The notes: generated from the sequence alone by a model not told the origin. DNA of 64,000 nucleotides from Terriglobales bacterium (GCA_035651995.1 DASRER010000006.1:62001-126000), one strand, 5' to 3'; counted from the stretch's first letter, positions 43,634 to 52,207 are shown. Numbers and translations: made by a program.

Positions 43634-45292
43634 ATGCTGGTGTATCGCGATGGCCGGCGCAGGGTCGCCGGCTGCGAACTGCTGTCCGGACTCCAGGCCG
43701 CCGTCGCTCGTCTGGACCTGGCGCCTGCTCCCCCGGATGAAGCAGCGATCCTTGACGCGCTCGTGCGCGCCGGCGAGCTGGAATGCGCGCTCGGCGATGC
43801 CGAGTCACGAGCGGCTCTGGCAATAGCGCAGCTCACCGATTCCCTGGCCGACCAACTGCTGGATCCACGCGGACTTCAATTCCGCAATTCGGCAATCCGG
43901 CAATTCGGCAATTTCCCCGTTCCCGCCACGCTCAGTGTGTCGGCGCCCGAGGGTTTCGCTTACTACGCGCTGCACCCGCGCCACTACGCGGAGTTGGCCG
44001 AGCGGGCGTTGCTTGCCGAGGCGCCCGTCGCGGTCATCGGCATTCGCAGCATAGGCACGACGCTCAGCGCCGTGGTTGTGGCCGCGGCGCGGCGTCGCAG
44101 CCTGCCCGCCGAGCGCATTACCGTGCGTCCGGCCGGACATCCCTTCGACCGCCACACGCGGTTCTCCGAAGAGCAGCGCACCTGGATCGGCACAATGGTC
44201 GCGCGCAGGGCGCGTTTTCTGGTGGTGGACGAAGGCCCGGGCCTGAGCGGGTCGTCGTTCCTGTCTGTTGCCGAGGCACTCGAGCGCGACGGCGTGCCGG
44301 CGCGCCAGATCACGCTGCTCGCCAGCCATGCGGCGCGTCCGGAGATGATGTGCGCGCCGCAGGCCGCCGAACGCTGGCCGCGCTTCCAGTGCCTCGCCGT
44401 CGAGGGCGGTCCCCAGGTTCCCGCGGAGGCGGCCGTCAGCCTCTGCGGCGGGCAGTGGCGAAGGCATTTCGGCTGGGAAGCGGCGCGATGGCCCGCCTGC
44501 TGGCCCGCGGTCGAGCGTGCGAAGTTCCTCTCGCGCGACGGCCGCATGCTGTTCAAGTTCGAAGGCTTCGGTGCCTACGGCAGCGCGCCGATCGCGCGCT
44601 CCGCCGAACTGGCCCGCGCCGGCTTCGGACCTCGCGTCGCCGACGCCGGCCAGGGTTTCGCGGCTTACGAAATCCTCGCCGGCGAGCGCCTTCCGGCCGC
44701 ACCGTTATCGGGGCCGCTCCTGCGGGAGCTGGCGCGCTACTGCGCATTTCGCCGCGAGACATTGGCGACCGACAGAATCTGCGACCCGGCGCCGCTGGCC
44801 GAGCTGCTGCAGACGAATGTGCGGGAAGAATTGGCATTCGAAGCCGGCGACCGGTTCGACGTCCATTACGAAGCCGCGCCAGCCGTCATCACCGACGGCC
44901 GCATGCAGCCGCACGAGTGGTTGCCATTGCCGGACGGCCGCTTGCAGAAGTTCGACGCCGCCAGCCACGGCGACGACCACTTCTATCCCGGCCCGACCGA
45001 CATCGCCTGGGACCTGGCCGGCGCGATCATCGAATGGGCGATGGACCAGCGTGCTGCAGAACTCTTCGTGAACGCCTATCGCAACGCGACGGCCGACGAC
45101 CCCACGCGGCGCCTTCCATTCTTCCTCGCGGCCTACGCCGCGTTTCGCGTGGGCTGGTGCCGCATGGCCGAGGGCGCCACCGGCGACCCGCAGGAAAAAC
45201 AGCGGTTGCGTCGAGCCGGCGACGGCTACCGCGCGGTCCTCGAGCGGGGCGTGCGCGCCCTCGCTCCCCGCGATGCCGCGCGTGTGGCGTAA
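43634..45292 (+). CDS. Fusion of a phosphoribosyltransferase-like domain and an aminoglycoside-phosphotransferase-like kinase domain
   Basis: Cytosolic protein of 552 residues. Residues about 100-260 look like a type-I PRTase core: VAVIGIRSIGTTLSAVVVAA and the PRPP-loop-like FLVVDEGPGLSGSSFLSVAEAL. Residues about 295-530 resemble APH-like small-molecule kinases: FKFEGFGAYGSAPIARSAEL, then ITDGRMQPHEWLPL and KFDAASHGDDHFYPGPTDIAWDLAGA in the place of the catalytic and metal loops. An R2 repeat arm lies in frame at residues about 81-94 (FRNSAIRQFGNF) in an otherwise variable linker. No operon partner reveals the substrate; nucleotide or sugar salvage is a guess. It converges on a DegT aminotransferase. 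Confidence 0.68.
   Translation: MLVYRDGRRRVAGCELLSGLQAAVARLDLAPAPPDEAAILDALVRAGELECALGDAESRAALAIAQLTDSLADQLLDPRGLQFRNSAIRQFGNFPVPATLSVSAPEGFAYYALHPRHYAELAERALLAEAPVAVIGIRSIGTTLSAVVVAAARRRSLPAERITVRPAGHPFDRHTRFSEEQRTWIGTMVARRARFLVVDEGPGLSGSSFLSVAEALERDGVPARQITLLASHAARPEMMCAPQAAERWPRFQCLAVEGGPQVPAEAAVSLCGGQWRRHFGWEAARWPACWPAVERAKFLSRDGRMLFKFEGFGAYGSAPIARSAELARAGFGPRVADAGQGFAAYEILAGERLPAAPLSGPLLRELARYCAFRRETLATDRICDPAPLAELLQTNVREELAFEAGDRFDVHYEAAPAVITDGRMQPHEWLPLPDGRLQKFDAASHGDDHFYPGPTDIAWDLAGAIIEWAMDQRAAELFVNAYRNATADDPTRRLPFFLAAYAAFRVGWCRMAEGATGDPQEKQRLRRAGDGYRAVLERGVRALAPRDAARVA
43877..43917. repeat. R2 repeat arm inside a coding sequence
   Basis: Four units of GGCAATTC-type repeat. The segment matches the right inner arm of the nested element at 47095-47135 at about 33 of 38 positions. 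It keeps the host frame open, adding about 12 residues. Confidence 0.85.
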
Positions 45293-45325
45293 CGGGAAAC
45301 GAGCAACGGGAAACGGGAAAGCGAG
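45293..45325. repeat. R6-like repeat arm between convergent genes
   Basis: ACGGGAAACGAGCAACGGGA-type run filling the space between the stop codons of the PRTase/kinase gene and the DegT gene. No obvious opposite arm is present. Confidence 0.55.
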
Positions 45326-45327
45326 GT

Positions 45328-46509
45328 TCAGTAGAACTCCGCCACCGTCTCCACCACGTACTGCTGTTCGTCAGGCGTGAGTTCGGGGAAGATGGGCAGT
45401 GCCAGCACCTCGGCCGCCGCGCGCTCGGACTGGGGGAAGTCGCCGGCGCGATATCCCAGGTAAGCGAAGCAGGGCTGCATGTGCAGCGGGACAGGATAGT
45501 AGACCTCGCTGCCGATGCCGCGCTCGGCCAGGTAGCGGCGCAACTCGTCGCGCCGCCGCGCGCGGACCACGTACTGGTGATAGATGTGCTGCGCTTCGCC
45601 GCGCGAGTGCGGCAGCACGATTGGCGAGTTGTCCAGGCCCGCGCCCGCCAGTCCGGCCGCGGTGAACAGCTGGTCGTAGCGCGTGGCATTGCGCCGCCGC
45701 CGCGTGTTCCAGTCTTCCAGATGGCGCAGCTTCACGCGCAGGACCGCCGCCTGGATGGAGTCGAGCCGGCTGTTCCATCCGATCTCGTCGTGGTGGTAGC
45801 GTTGGCGGCTGCCGTGGTTGCGCAGCACGCGCAGCTCGGCGGCCAGCGCGTCGTCGTCGGTGGTGACGCAGCCGGCGTCTCCGAACGCACTCAGGTTTTT
45901 GGTGGGATAGAAGCTGAACGCCGCCATCGAGCTGAGCGTCCCGGCGCGCTTGCCGCGCCAGGCCGCGCCGGCGGCCTGCGCCGCGTCTTCCAGCACGCGC
46001 AGCTTGTGTTCGGAGGCGAGCGACGCGAGCGCATCCATGTCGGCGCACTGGCCGTAGAGGTGCACCGGCATGACCACGCGCAGCTTGCGCGAAGGATACT
46101 GCTCGATCCGCCGCCGGAGCTGCGCGATATCAATGTTGAACGTCGCCGGATCGATGTCGACCGGCAGCGGCCGCGCGCCCGCGCGGGCAATGGCGCTGAA
46201 GGTGGCGAAGAAGGTGAACGGCGTGGTCGCCACCTCGTCGCCGGGCTCGACGCGGGCCGCCATCAGCGACAGCCAGAGCGCGTCGGTGCCGTGCCCGCAG
46301 CCCACGCAGTGCGCCACGCCCAGGTAGGCGGCAAATTCGCGCTCGAAGGCGGCGACCTCTTCGCCCAGGATGAGGTGCTGCGAGTCGTACACGCGCTCGG
46401 TCGCTTCGAGGATTTCGTCGCGGATGGCGGCATACTGCCGGCGCAGGTCGAGCAGCGGCACCTCGACGTGCTTGCGGTTGGCTGCGGTGATGCGCTGGGG
46501 CTGGGCCAT
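45328..46509 (-). CDS. DegT/DnrJ/EryC1/StrS-family sugar aminotransferase
   Basis: PLP enzyme of 393 residues that normally transaminates nucleotide-linked keto-sugars for cell-surface glycans. The substrate segment is VPLLDLRRQYAAI..ILGEEVAAFE, the PLP region GHGTDALWLSL, the Asp that binds the pyridine nitrogen lies in VLEDAAQAAGA, and the Schiff-base Lys in FYPTKNLSAFGDAG. The usual W-N-S-R-L-D-S-I-QAA motif is present. No glycan-synthesis cluster surrounds it, so the product sugar is unknown. It starts near a DUF309 gene on the same strand (104-nt gap). Confidence 0.93.
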   Translation of the reverse strand: MAQPQRITAANRKHVEVPLLDLRRQYAAIRDEILEATERVYDSQHLILGEEVAAFEREFAAYLGVAHCVGCGHGTDALWLSLMAARVEPGDEVATTPFTFFATFSAIARAGARPLPVDIDPATFNIDIAQLRRRIEQYPSRKLRVVMPVHLYGQCADMDALASLASEHKLRVLEDAAQAAGAAWRGKRAGTLSSMAAFSFYPTKNLSAFGDAGCVTTDDDALAAELRVLRNHGSRQRYHHDEIGWNSRLDSIQAAVLRVKLRHLEDWNTRRRRNATRYDQLFTAAGLAGAGLDNSPIVLPHSRGEAQHIYHQYVVRARRRDELRRYLAERGIGSEVYYPVPLHMQPCFAYLGYRAGDFPQSERAAAEVLALPIFPELTPDEQQYVVETVAEFY

Positions 46510-46613
46510 GTCGGGAAAACGGGCTGCGGGGAGTGCATGATTCTAGCACCGCCGGGCCGCGCGGCCATCCAAATCGCGCCCAATCAACAGGGGGTGCGTA
46601 GAGACGCAGCTGG

Positions 46614-46985
46614 CTACGTCCCGCTTGCTTCCGTTGTTCGCTCGATGTGCGGCCTCGGCGGCAAGGGTTCGCTTCGCTCAATGGCCGCAAGGCAAACGCT
46701 GAGACTCGCCCGCAGCGGCGCCAATCGCAGCCCCGCGCTGCCCTCAGGAAACCCGGACATGTTCGCCAGCGCGCGGGCCAGCACCGACTGCGCACCCGTC
46801 AAATTGCCCGTGGAGTGATGATGCAGCGCCACCGCCGCCTGCGTCACGCCCTGCAGCAGCAGCTTCTCGTCGCCCGAACAGCTGCGCCAGGCGTCTTCCA
46901 GCGCCTCGTGCGCGTCAAAGTAGCGCCCGGCGTTGAACAGGCGGATGCCGTGCTCGAGATGCGCGCGGGTTTCGTCGCTCAGCAT
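46614..46985 (-). CDS. DUF309-family protein
   Basis: Helical protein of 123 residues starting MLSDETRAHLEHGIRLFNAG. The DUF309 signature is clear: FDAHEALEDAWRSC, then LLLQGVTQAAVALHHHSTGN with the conserved His cluster. A metal site is plausible from the His and Glu pattern, but no activity is known. The upstream start ATG lies next to the large nested palindrome. Confidence 0.85.
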   Translation of the reverse strand: MLSDETRAHLEHGIRLFNAGRYFDAHEALEDAWRSCSGDEKLLLQGVTQAAVALHHHSTGNLTGAQSVLARALANMSGFPEGSAGLRLAPLRASLSVCLAAIERSEPLPPRPHIERTTEASGT

Positions 46986-46990
46986 GGACA

Positions 46991-47173
46991 CAAGCACTCA
47001 GCAGTCAGCACTCAGCATTCAGCCCCTGGACCGATTGCCGAACCGCCGAACTGCGGCACTGCCGAATTGGAACCCGTTATACGAACAACGGGTTTCAATT
47101 CGGCAGTTCGGCAATTCGGCCATTCGGCAATCAGCTCAGAGGCTGAATGCCAATTGCTGAGTGCTGAATGCTG
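46991..47173. repeat. Nested palindrome: R1 arms enclosing an R2 palindrome
   Basis: The outer R1 arms are at about 46993-47028 (AGCACTCAGCAGTCAGCACT) and 47144-47173 (inverse). Inner R2 arms lie at about 47035-47066 (GATTGCCGAACCGCCGAACT) and 47095-47135 (inverse). The core is the perfect 8-bp hairpin AACCCGTT/AACGGGTT at about 47067-47094. The outer right arm ends exactly at the stop codon of the leftward membrane-protein gene. Confidence 0.9.
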
Positions 47174-47908
47174 CTATCCGAAGATCACGTAATGGCTCGC
47201 CGCCGCCATGAAGAACAGCATGGGAATGGAGAGCCATGCGTTGGTGCGCGAGGCCAGGAACGCCTGCCGCGCCAGCTTGGCGGCGTCGGGCGCGGGGGTG
47301 CCGGCCAGCGCGCCGTTGATGATCTTCTTGTTATTCCGCCAGATGATGCCCCACACGTTGAACATCATCACCCAGCCGAAGCCGCCGCCGATGCCGATGC
47401 TGATCATGCGGCTCGACTCCCAGCCGTGCATGTTCATGTTGACGAAGAGGTAGGCCGCCGCGCCCAGCAGGATGGCCGCGATCACGGCAAACACCGGTCC
47501 TTTATTGATGGCGGCGATGTCCGGCGCCTTGAGCACGATGGCGTACTCAATGGCGAAGGTCACCGTCCACAGCAGCAGGAAAAGGCCGATGGCCGCGCCC
47601 GCGTTCCCGCCGCCGTTATGCGCGTCCACCGCGACAATCGTCTGCGCCCAGTACCAGAAGCCGGCGAACACCGTCACCACCGCGCCCCATCGGAACCAGA
47701 ACAGGGCCGGCAGCGTGAGGTTCTTGAAGATGTGCTGCCGCATAGGCGCTTCGGTCACGCTCTTCATGAAGGGCACGTTGATGAGGTTGAAGAAGTAGAG
47801 CAGTCCGATCCAGGTGATGCCGGCCAAAAAGTGCGCCCACCGCAGGATGATCTGCAGGTTCTCGGTGTTGGTGTGGGTCGGCATGGAGAACGCCATCAGG
47901 TTCAGCAT
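47174..47908 (-). CDS. Urate-oxidase N-terminal-domain (PuuD-like) membrane protein
   Basis: Inner-membrane protein of 244 residues with about six to seven hydrophobic helices. It matches the N-terminal membrane domain of PuuD-type urate oxidases: ILRWAHFLAGITWIGLLYFFNLINVPFM, FRWGAVVTVFAGFWYWAQ, MISIGIGGGFGWVMMFNVWGIIW and the conserved His in these helices. PuuD proteins usually carry a C-terminal cytochrome c domain; here the chain stops without one and no CXXCH occurs. AGGAGA precedes the ATG. Without the cytochrome or other purine genes nearby, urate oxidation is uncertain. Confidence 0.85.
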   Translation of the reverse strand: MLNLMAFSMPTHTNTENLQIILRWAHFLAGITWIGLLYFFNLINVPFMKSVTEAPMRQHIFKNLTLPALFWFRWGAVVTVFAGFWYWAQTIVAVDAHNGGGNAGAAIGLFLLLWTVTFAIEYAIVLKAPDIAAINKGPVFAVIAAILLGAAAYLFVNMNMHGWESSRMISIGIGGGFGWVMMFNVWGIIWRNNKKIINGALAGTPAPDAAKLARQAFLASRTNAWLSIPMLFFMAAASHYVIFG

Positions 47909-48175
47909 TTTTCCTCTCCTTACACCAGGCTTTGAGATTAACTCCGGCGACGGCCGGGGCGATGTGCACCAGAAGTGTGCAACTCACGAACTGCGCATGC
48001 TCCCATGCCGGAAAGGGCAAAGTCAACACGCCGTCCCGCGCCCTTGAATTCCCCGCATCGCCGCCGTATCGTAGGGAACCCGCCCGTGGTGGCTGGGCGA
48101 GTCTGTGCGCCGGAACTCTCATTCGGCGCGATGGCAGTCTGATCGTGGTGTGAACCTGAGAAGGAGATCGGCAAG

Positions 48176-48463
48176 ATGGACAAGCCGGCGCAGAATATCC
48201 AGGATTCTTTTTTGAACACCGCTCGCAAGGACAAGGTCAACATCACCATCTATCTCCTCAGCGGCGTGAAGCTGAGCGGACGGATTCGTTCGTTCGACAA
48301 ATACTCGGTGGTGCTGGAGACCAACAACCAGGAGCAGTTGATCTTCAAGCACGCAATCTCCACCGTGGTCATGAGCCGCAGCGCGCATGCCGCCGAGCCG
48401 CGGCCCGCGGCGTCGCACACGGCGGCGGCCCCGGCCGTAGCGCCTTCCGGAACGGAGGGCTAG
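48176..48463 (+). CDS. hfq: RNA chaperone Hfq
   Basis: Sm-like hexameric RNA-binding protein of 95 residues. It is nearly textbook: [20 protein letters not shown], then [38 protein letters not shown] with the proximal-site Q8, F42 and the KHAIS motif (normally KHAIST). A rim Arg patch and a 25-residue Ala/Pro tail follow. AAGGAG lies upstream of the ATG. It is followed by hflX after 3 nt, the order conserved in many bacteria, so the two form an operon. Confidence 0.97.
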   Translation: MDKPAQNIQDSFLNTARKDKVNITIYLLSGVKLSGRIRSFDKYSVVLETNNQEQLIFKHAISTVVMSRSAHAAEPRPAASHTAAAPAVAPSGTEG

Positions 48464-48466
48464 TGG

Positions 48467-49915
48467 ATGCGCGGTGAGCCGCGCGGCCCCAGCACCAGCT
48501 TTCCTCCCACGCCTGCGCCCGGCCACAGAACCGGGCGTCGGCGCGAGCGCGCTTTTCTGGTGGGCATCGAGTACCGGTCCGCCTCGCGCGTGGCGGCGCC
48601 TGCCTCCGACACCGCGCATCGCGCACAGGCACGCGACGTGGCCAGGCAGCGCGACCAGGCCGAAGCGCAAGCCCGCAACGGCGACGCCGACCGCAACTCA
48701 CGCGCCTTTACCGCCGAGGAGTCGCTCGCCGAACTGCGCGAGCTGGCCACCAGCGCCGGCGCGGAGGTGGTCGGCGAGTTTCTGCAGAAGCGGGACCGCC
48801 CCGACCCGGCCACGCTCATCGGACGCGGCAAGCTGGAAGAGCTGAAGGGCGCGGCGGCTTCGGCCGAAGCCGACGTCATCCTGTTCGACCACGATCTCTC
48901 GCCTTCGCAGCAGCGCAACATCGAAGCCGAGGCCGGGGTACGAGTCATCGACCGCACCCAGCTCATCCTCGACATCTTTGCGCGCCACGCCCGCACGCGC
49001 GAAGGCCAGCTCCAGGTGGAGCTGGCGCAGCTGGAGTACCTGCTGCCGCGCCTCGCCGGACGCGGCAAAGAAATGTCGCAGCTGGGCGGCGGCATCGGCA
49101 CCCGCGGCCCGGGTGAAACGCAGCTCGAGACCGACCGCCGCAAGATCGCGCGGCGCGTGCGCCACATCACCGAGCAGGTGGAGCAGGTGCGCCGCACGCG
49201 CGCGCAGCAGCGCCAGCGGCGTGAGTCGGCGCCGGTTGCCACGGTCGCGCTGGTGGGCTACACCAACGCGGGCAAGTCAACGCTGTTCAACGCGCTCACC
49301 CAGGCGGGGGTGACAGCGTCGTCGCGCATGTTCGCGACGCTCGATCCCACCATTCGCCCGGTGACGCTGCCCTCGCGCCGCAAGGTGCTGCTGTCAGACA
49401 CGGTGGGCTTCATCCGCAACCTGCCGCACGCCCTGGTCTCGGCGTTCCGCGCCACGCTCGAAGAAGTGCAGCGCGCCGAGCTGGTCATCCACGTCTCCGA
49501 CGTGGCCAGCCCCAGCCGCGCCGAGCAGGAGCAGCAGGTAGAAAAGGTGCTCCGCGAACTGGAAGCGGAGGGCAAGCCGCGCCTGCTTGTGCTGAACAAG
49601 GTTGATCTGCTTTCGGCCGCCGACCTGGAAAGGCTGCGCGCCACGCAGCCGGCCGGCGCCGTCGAAGTCTCGGCGCTGAAGGGAAGCGGGATGGGTACGC
49701 TGCTGGAGCGAGTGGACGAGTTGCTCACCGCCGACCCGGTGAGCCGCGCCCGGCTGCGCGTGCCGCAAGCCGAGGGCAAGGCCCTGTCGCTCGTCGAGGC
49801 CAGGGCGCGCATCCTGAAGCGCGAGTACCGCGACGGCGTGGTCGAACTCGACGTGCAGGCGCCGGAGTCGCTGTTGCGGCGGCTGGAGGCTTGGCGCGTT
49901 CAATTTCAGGGTTGA
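48467..49915 (+). CDS. hflX: Ribosome-associated GTPase HflX
   Basis: GTPase of 482 residues that splits stalled ribosomes. It has the N-terminal HflX domain ([76 protein letters not shown]), a glycine-rich [19 protein letters not shown] linker and a G domain with [15 protein letters not shown] and NKVD. The first 45 residues are variable and the start may be later. It is co-transcribed with hfq; its stop codon overlaps the -35 element of the next promoter. Confidence 0.95.
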   Translation: MRGEPRGPSTSFPPTPAPGHRTGRRRERAFLVGIEYRSASRVAAPASDTAHRAQARDVARQRDQAEAQARNGDADRNSRAFTAEESLAELRELATSAGAEVVGEFLQKRDRPDPATLIGRGKLEELKGAAASAEADVILFDHDLSPSQQRNIEAEAGVRVIDRTQLILDIFARHARTREGQLQVELAQLEYLLPRLAGRGKEMSQLGGGIGTRGPGETQLETDRRKIARRVRHITEQVEQVRRTRAQQRQRRESAPVATVALVGYTNAGKSTLFNALTQAGVTASSRMFATLDPTIRPVTLPSRRKVLLSDTVGFIRNLPHALVSAFRATLEEVQRAELVIHVSDVASPSRAEQEQQVEKVLRELEAEGKPRLLVLNKVDLLSAADLERLRATQPAGAVEVSALKGSGMGTLLERVDELLTADPVSRARLRVPQAEGKALSLVEARARILKREYRDGVVELDVQAPESLLRRLEAWRVQFQG

Positions 49916-49950
49916 CTTCTGATGATACTCATCAGTATGATCATACTGAT
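49912..49950 (+). promoter_or_regulatory. Promoter with overlapping palindromic operators for the PIN-domain module
   Basis: -35 TTGACT (49912-49917) and -10 TATGAT (49936-49941) are 18 nt apart. ATCAGTATGATCATACTGAT (49931-49950) is a perfect 20-bp palindrome that covers the -10 and ends at the ATG. A second inverted repeat, CTGATGA-TAC-TCATCAG (49919-49935), fills the spacer. The predicted start of transcription is about 3 nt before the ATG, and there is no Shine-Dalgarno, so the mRNA should be leaderless. The arrangement fits autoregulation by a dimeric repressor. Confidence 0.8.
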
Positions 49951-50292
49951 ATGCAAACCAGGGTGATCATTCAAGACGAGATCCGAGGACCTCAGGAGCG
50001 CGAAGGCTGGCGCCTGGCCTTCCAAAAGGTCCGATACGTCTATGCCGACGGTGAAGTGCAGGACGGCTACCGGTTCATCTGGTATCGGCCCGATGGCTCA
50101 CTCCAGCCCGCCCGCGGCCAGGCCAGAATTCCATCGCTTGCGAAGGTTGAGTGGTTTTTAAGGCAGGCGGAGCGCAAGTGGGGAAAAGACAAAGGCGCTG
50201 TCGAGACGCAGCAGCCCGCCGGGCCCGGCTTTGCGCCGGTGGCGATTCGGGGCGAGGCGCTGTCTGAAACCATTCTGCGCGACCGGCGCTAG
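49951..50292 (+). CDS. Putative antitoxin/regulator partner of the PIN-domain protein
   Basis: Cytosolic protein of 113 residues beginning MQTRVIIQDEIRGPQEREGW, with a central mixed alpha/beta segment (RYVYADGEVQDGYRFIWYRPDGSLQP, ARGQARIPSLAKVEWFLRQAERKWG) and a disordered tail (VETQQPAGPGFAP). It does not look like classical VapB (AbrB or RHH), so I do not name the family. Position as first gene of a two-gene operon (3-nt gap) ahead of a PIN toxin, behind an autoregulatory-type palindrome, suggests an antitoxin role. A longer start overlaps the operator and is rejected. Confidence 0.6.
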   Translation: MQTRVIIQDEIRGPQEREGWRLAFQKVRYVYADGEVQDGYRFIWYRPDGSLQPARGQARIPSLAKVEWFLRQAERKWGKDKGAVETQQPAGPGFAPVAIRGEALSETILRDRR

Positions 50293-50295
50293 CCA

Positions 50296-50745
50296 ATGTC
50301 ACTCTACTACCTTGAAACCAGCGCCTTGGTGAAGCTTTACGTCCGAGAATCGGGGACCGAGGCCCTTCTGGAACTAACGGCGTCAGCCGACCATCAGTTC
50401 GCGGTGCTGACCCTCTCAGCGGTAGAGATGCGATCAGCTTTGCGCCGGCGAGAGCGTGCCGGTGATATCGATCGCAATGCATCGGACCTCATCCTGGACA
50501 GGTTCCTTCGGCACTCGCAAAATTTTTTTATCCAGCAACCAACCGGTGACGCCTTGCTGCCAGAGGCAGCGAGCCTCATTGACCGGTACGCGCTGCGGGC
50601 GCTCGATGCGCTGCAACTCGCCGGTTGCTCGCTGATGGCGCGCTCAGGGGGCGCAGCACCGGTCTTCACGTCGGCCGACAGCGAACTGTTAGATGCGGCC
50701 TCGGCAGAAGGCTTCGCAGTGCTGAATCCGAGCGTTCAAGCTTGA
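50296..50745 (+). CDS. PIN-domain ribonuclease (VapC-like toxin)
   Basis: Predicted Mg-dependent RNase of 149 residues. The PIN core has an acidic first residue in YYLETSALVKLYV (Glu where most VapC have Asp), Glu in LSAVEMRSAL, Asp in RALDALQLAG and Asp in FTSADSELLDAA, so the four-acid site is complete apart from the D-to-E change. Follows the putative antitoxin by 3 nt with overlapping regulation. Toxicity cannot be read from sequence; some PIN proteins of this branch are solitary nucleases. Confidence 0.8.
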   Translation: MSLYYLETSALVKLYVRESGTEALLELTASADHQFAVLTLSAVEMRSALRRRERAGDIDRNASDLILDRFLRHSQNFFIQQPTGDALLPEAASLIDRYALRALDALQLAGCSLMARSGGAAPVFTSADSELLDAASAEGFAVLNPSVQA

Positions 50746-50817
50746 ATCGTGATACGGACCGCGGAAGGACGGCCGGTTTCTGCTGGTTCTGCCTTCACTC
50801 CACGATTCAACTCTCCA

Positions 50818-51816
50818 CTATCCACTGCGCCAGGCGGTGACCGCCTTCACCAGTGAGTATGGCGCCGCCGTCGGGATCACTTTTTCCAGGCGGAATCCGG
50901 CCGCAGCCATGAGCTTTCCGTGCTCGTCGGGCGTGCGCTCGCGGCCGCCGGTCATCACCAGCATGTTCACGTCGAGCGCCTTGGCCAGGTGCGGGCCGGG
51001 CGTTTGCGGCAGCACCGTCTCAATCACCAGCACGGTCGTGTTGTTCGGCGCCGCCTTACGAACACTCTTCAGGATTCGGACTACGTCGGCGTCAGGCCAG
51101 TCGTGCAGCACGTCCATGAGCAGATAAGCGTCGGCCTCAGGCAGCGGGCCGGTGAAGAAGTCGCCGCCGACCGGCTTCATGCGCGGATGCGGCGGCGCGT
51201 CAGCAACCACGTGCGGCCGGTCAAACAGGATTCCGGTGCTGCCCGGCGTTTTGTCGAGGATGGCGCGCAGCAGGTGTCCGCGCCCGCCGCCCACATCGGC
51301 GATCCGTTGGTGGACGGAGAAGTCGTAGGCCTCCAGCACCGCCGGAATCTCACGGTTCGCCTTGGCCGCCATCCCGGCGTGGAAGATGGCGCCCTCATCC
51401 GGGTGCTTGCTGAGATAGTCAAATGGGCCGTTCGCGCCCAACGTATTGACCGCCGGCTCGCCGGTGCGCAGCGAGTGCTCGAGGTGTCCCCAGCTCGCCC
51501 AGATGAAGGGCAATCCCAACAGGCGAAGGAAGGCGCGCGCCGAACGCGGGTCGCTTTCGCGCAGCAGGCGAGACTCGGGTGTATGCGCCCACTTGCCGTC
51601 GCGCTGCTCGAAAATGCCGAACGACGCCAGCAGCCGCAGGGCGCGGTTCAGCGCGTCGGTATTCAGGTTGAGCTTGCGGGCCAGCTCTTGCGCCGTTTGC
51701 GGCTCATCGCCGAGGGCATCGGCCACGCCGAGCTCGGCGACCGCCTGCAGCGTGCGCGACGTCCAGAAGGCGCTGGAGAGCTGGAGGATCTTGTCGTGCA
51801 GAGATGTGCCGGCCAT
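50818..51816 (-). CDS. SAM-dependent O-methyltransferase (class with N-terminal dimerisation winged helix)
   Basis: Methyltransferase of 332 residues. The N-terminal winged-helix dimerisation domain (about 10-100: LAELGVADAL..ELARKLNLNTDALNRALRLLASFGIF) is followed by the catalytic domain with SAM motif IADVGGGRGHLLRAIL, the GDFFTGPLPEADAYLLMDVLHDW segment carrying the catalytic-type His, and RILKSVRKAAPN. This architecture is shared by plant-type and polyketide-tailoring O-methyltransferases. The substrate is unknown. No secondary-metabolite genes are adjacent. It is convergent with the PIN module. Confidence 0.9.
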   Translation of the reverse strand: MAGTSLHDKILQLSSAFWTSRTLQAVAELGVADALGDEPQTAQELARKLNLNTDALNRALRLLASFGIFEQRDGKWAHTPESRLLRESDPRSARAFLRLLGLPFIWASWGHLEHSLRTGEPAVNTLGANGPFDYLSKHPDEGAIFHAGMAAKANREIPAVLEAYDFSVHQRIADVGGGRGHLLRAILDKTPGSTGILFDRPHVVADAPPHPRMKPVGGDFFTGPLPEADAYLLMDVLHDWPDADVVRILKSVRKAAPNNTTVLVIETVLPQTPGPHLAKALDVNMLVMTGGRERTPDEHGKLMAAAGFRLEKVIPTAAPYSLVKAVTAWRSG

Positions 51817-52099
51817 CCGGGAATTCTAAGCCGGACGACGGCTGTGGGAGGACCACGACCCGGGGACTTCGCTGAAAAATGGGCCTGCGGCCAAGAAGCG
51901 GTGACGTGTCCTTGACCGTAAGCCCATTCGACCCTGAATCGGATCGGAGGTGATGATCAATATGCTACACCTCTCAGGCGGGGTGTCAAGGCAATGGGCG
52001 GCTTTATTTCCGGGCTGCTGCGCTTCCCGAAACGTTGCACAACGCCCTGTTTTCGGGGTCCGCGAGCGATACAATCGGCCGGGAAGAGGGAAGCGGGCC

Positions 52100-52207
52100 A
52101 TGCGGCGTCTCTTGATCGCGCTGGTTGTATTCGCAACGCGCGGAATTCTGCCGCGTTCAGCGTTCTCCGCCGACGTGTTCACCTGCCCCGTCACTTCCGC
52201 GCGTTGA
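52100..52207 (+). CDS. Possible small exported protein (35 aa)
   Basis: The frame MRRLLIALVVFATRGILPRS plus AFSADVFTCPVTSAR has a basic start, a hydrophobic core and an A-x-A-like AFSA site; GAGGGA precedes the ATG. The mature peptide would be only a dozen residues. It may be a remnant or chance frame. Its stop overlaps the atp promoter. Confidence 0.25.
   Translation: MRRLLIALVVFATRGILPRSAFSADVFTCPVTSAR

Noticed and set aside
49919-49950. Operator palindromes as another member of the R-repeat class
   Set aside because: They are exact, short, not made of degenerate tandem units, and coincide with promoter elements, so an operator is the better reading.
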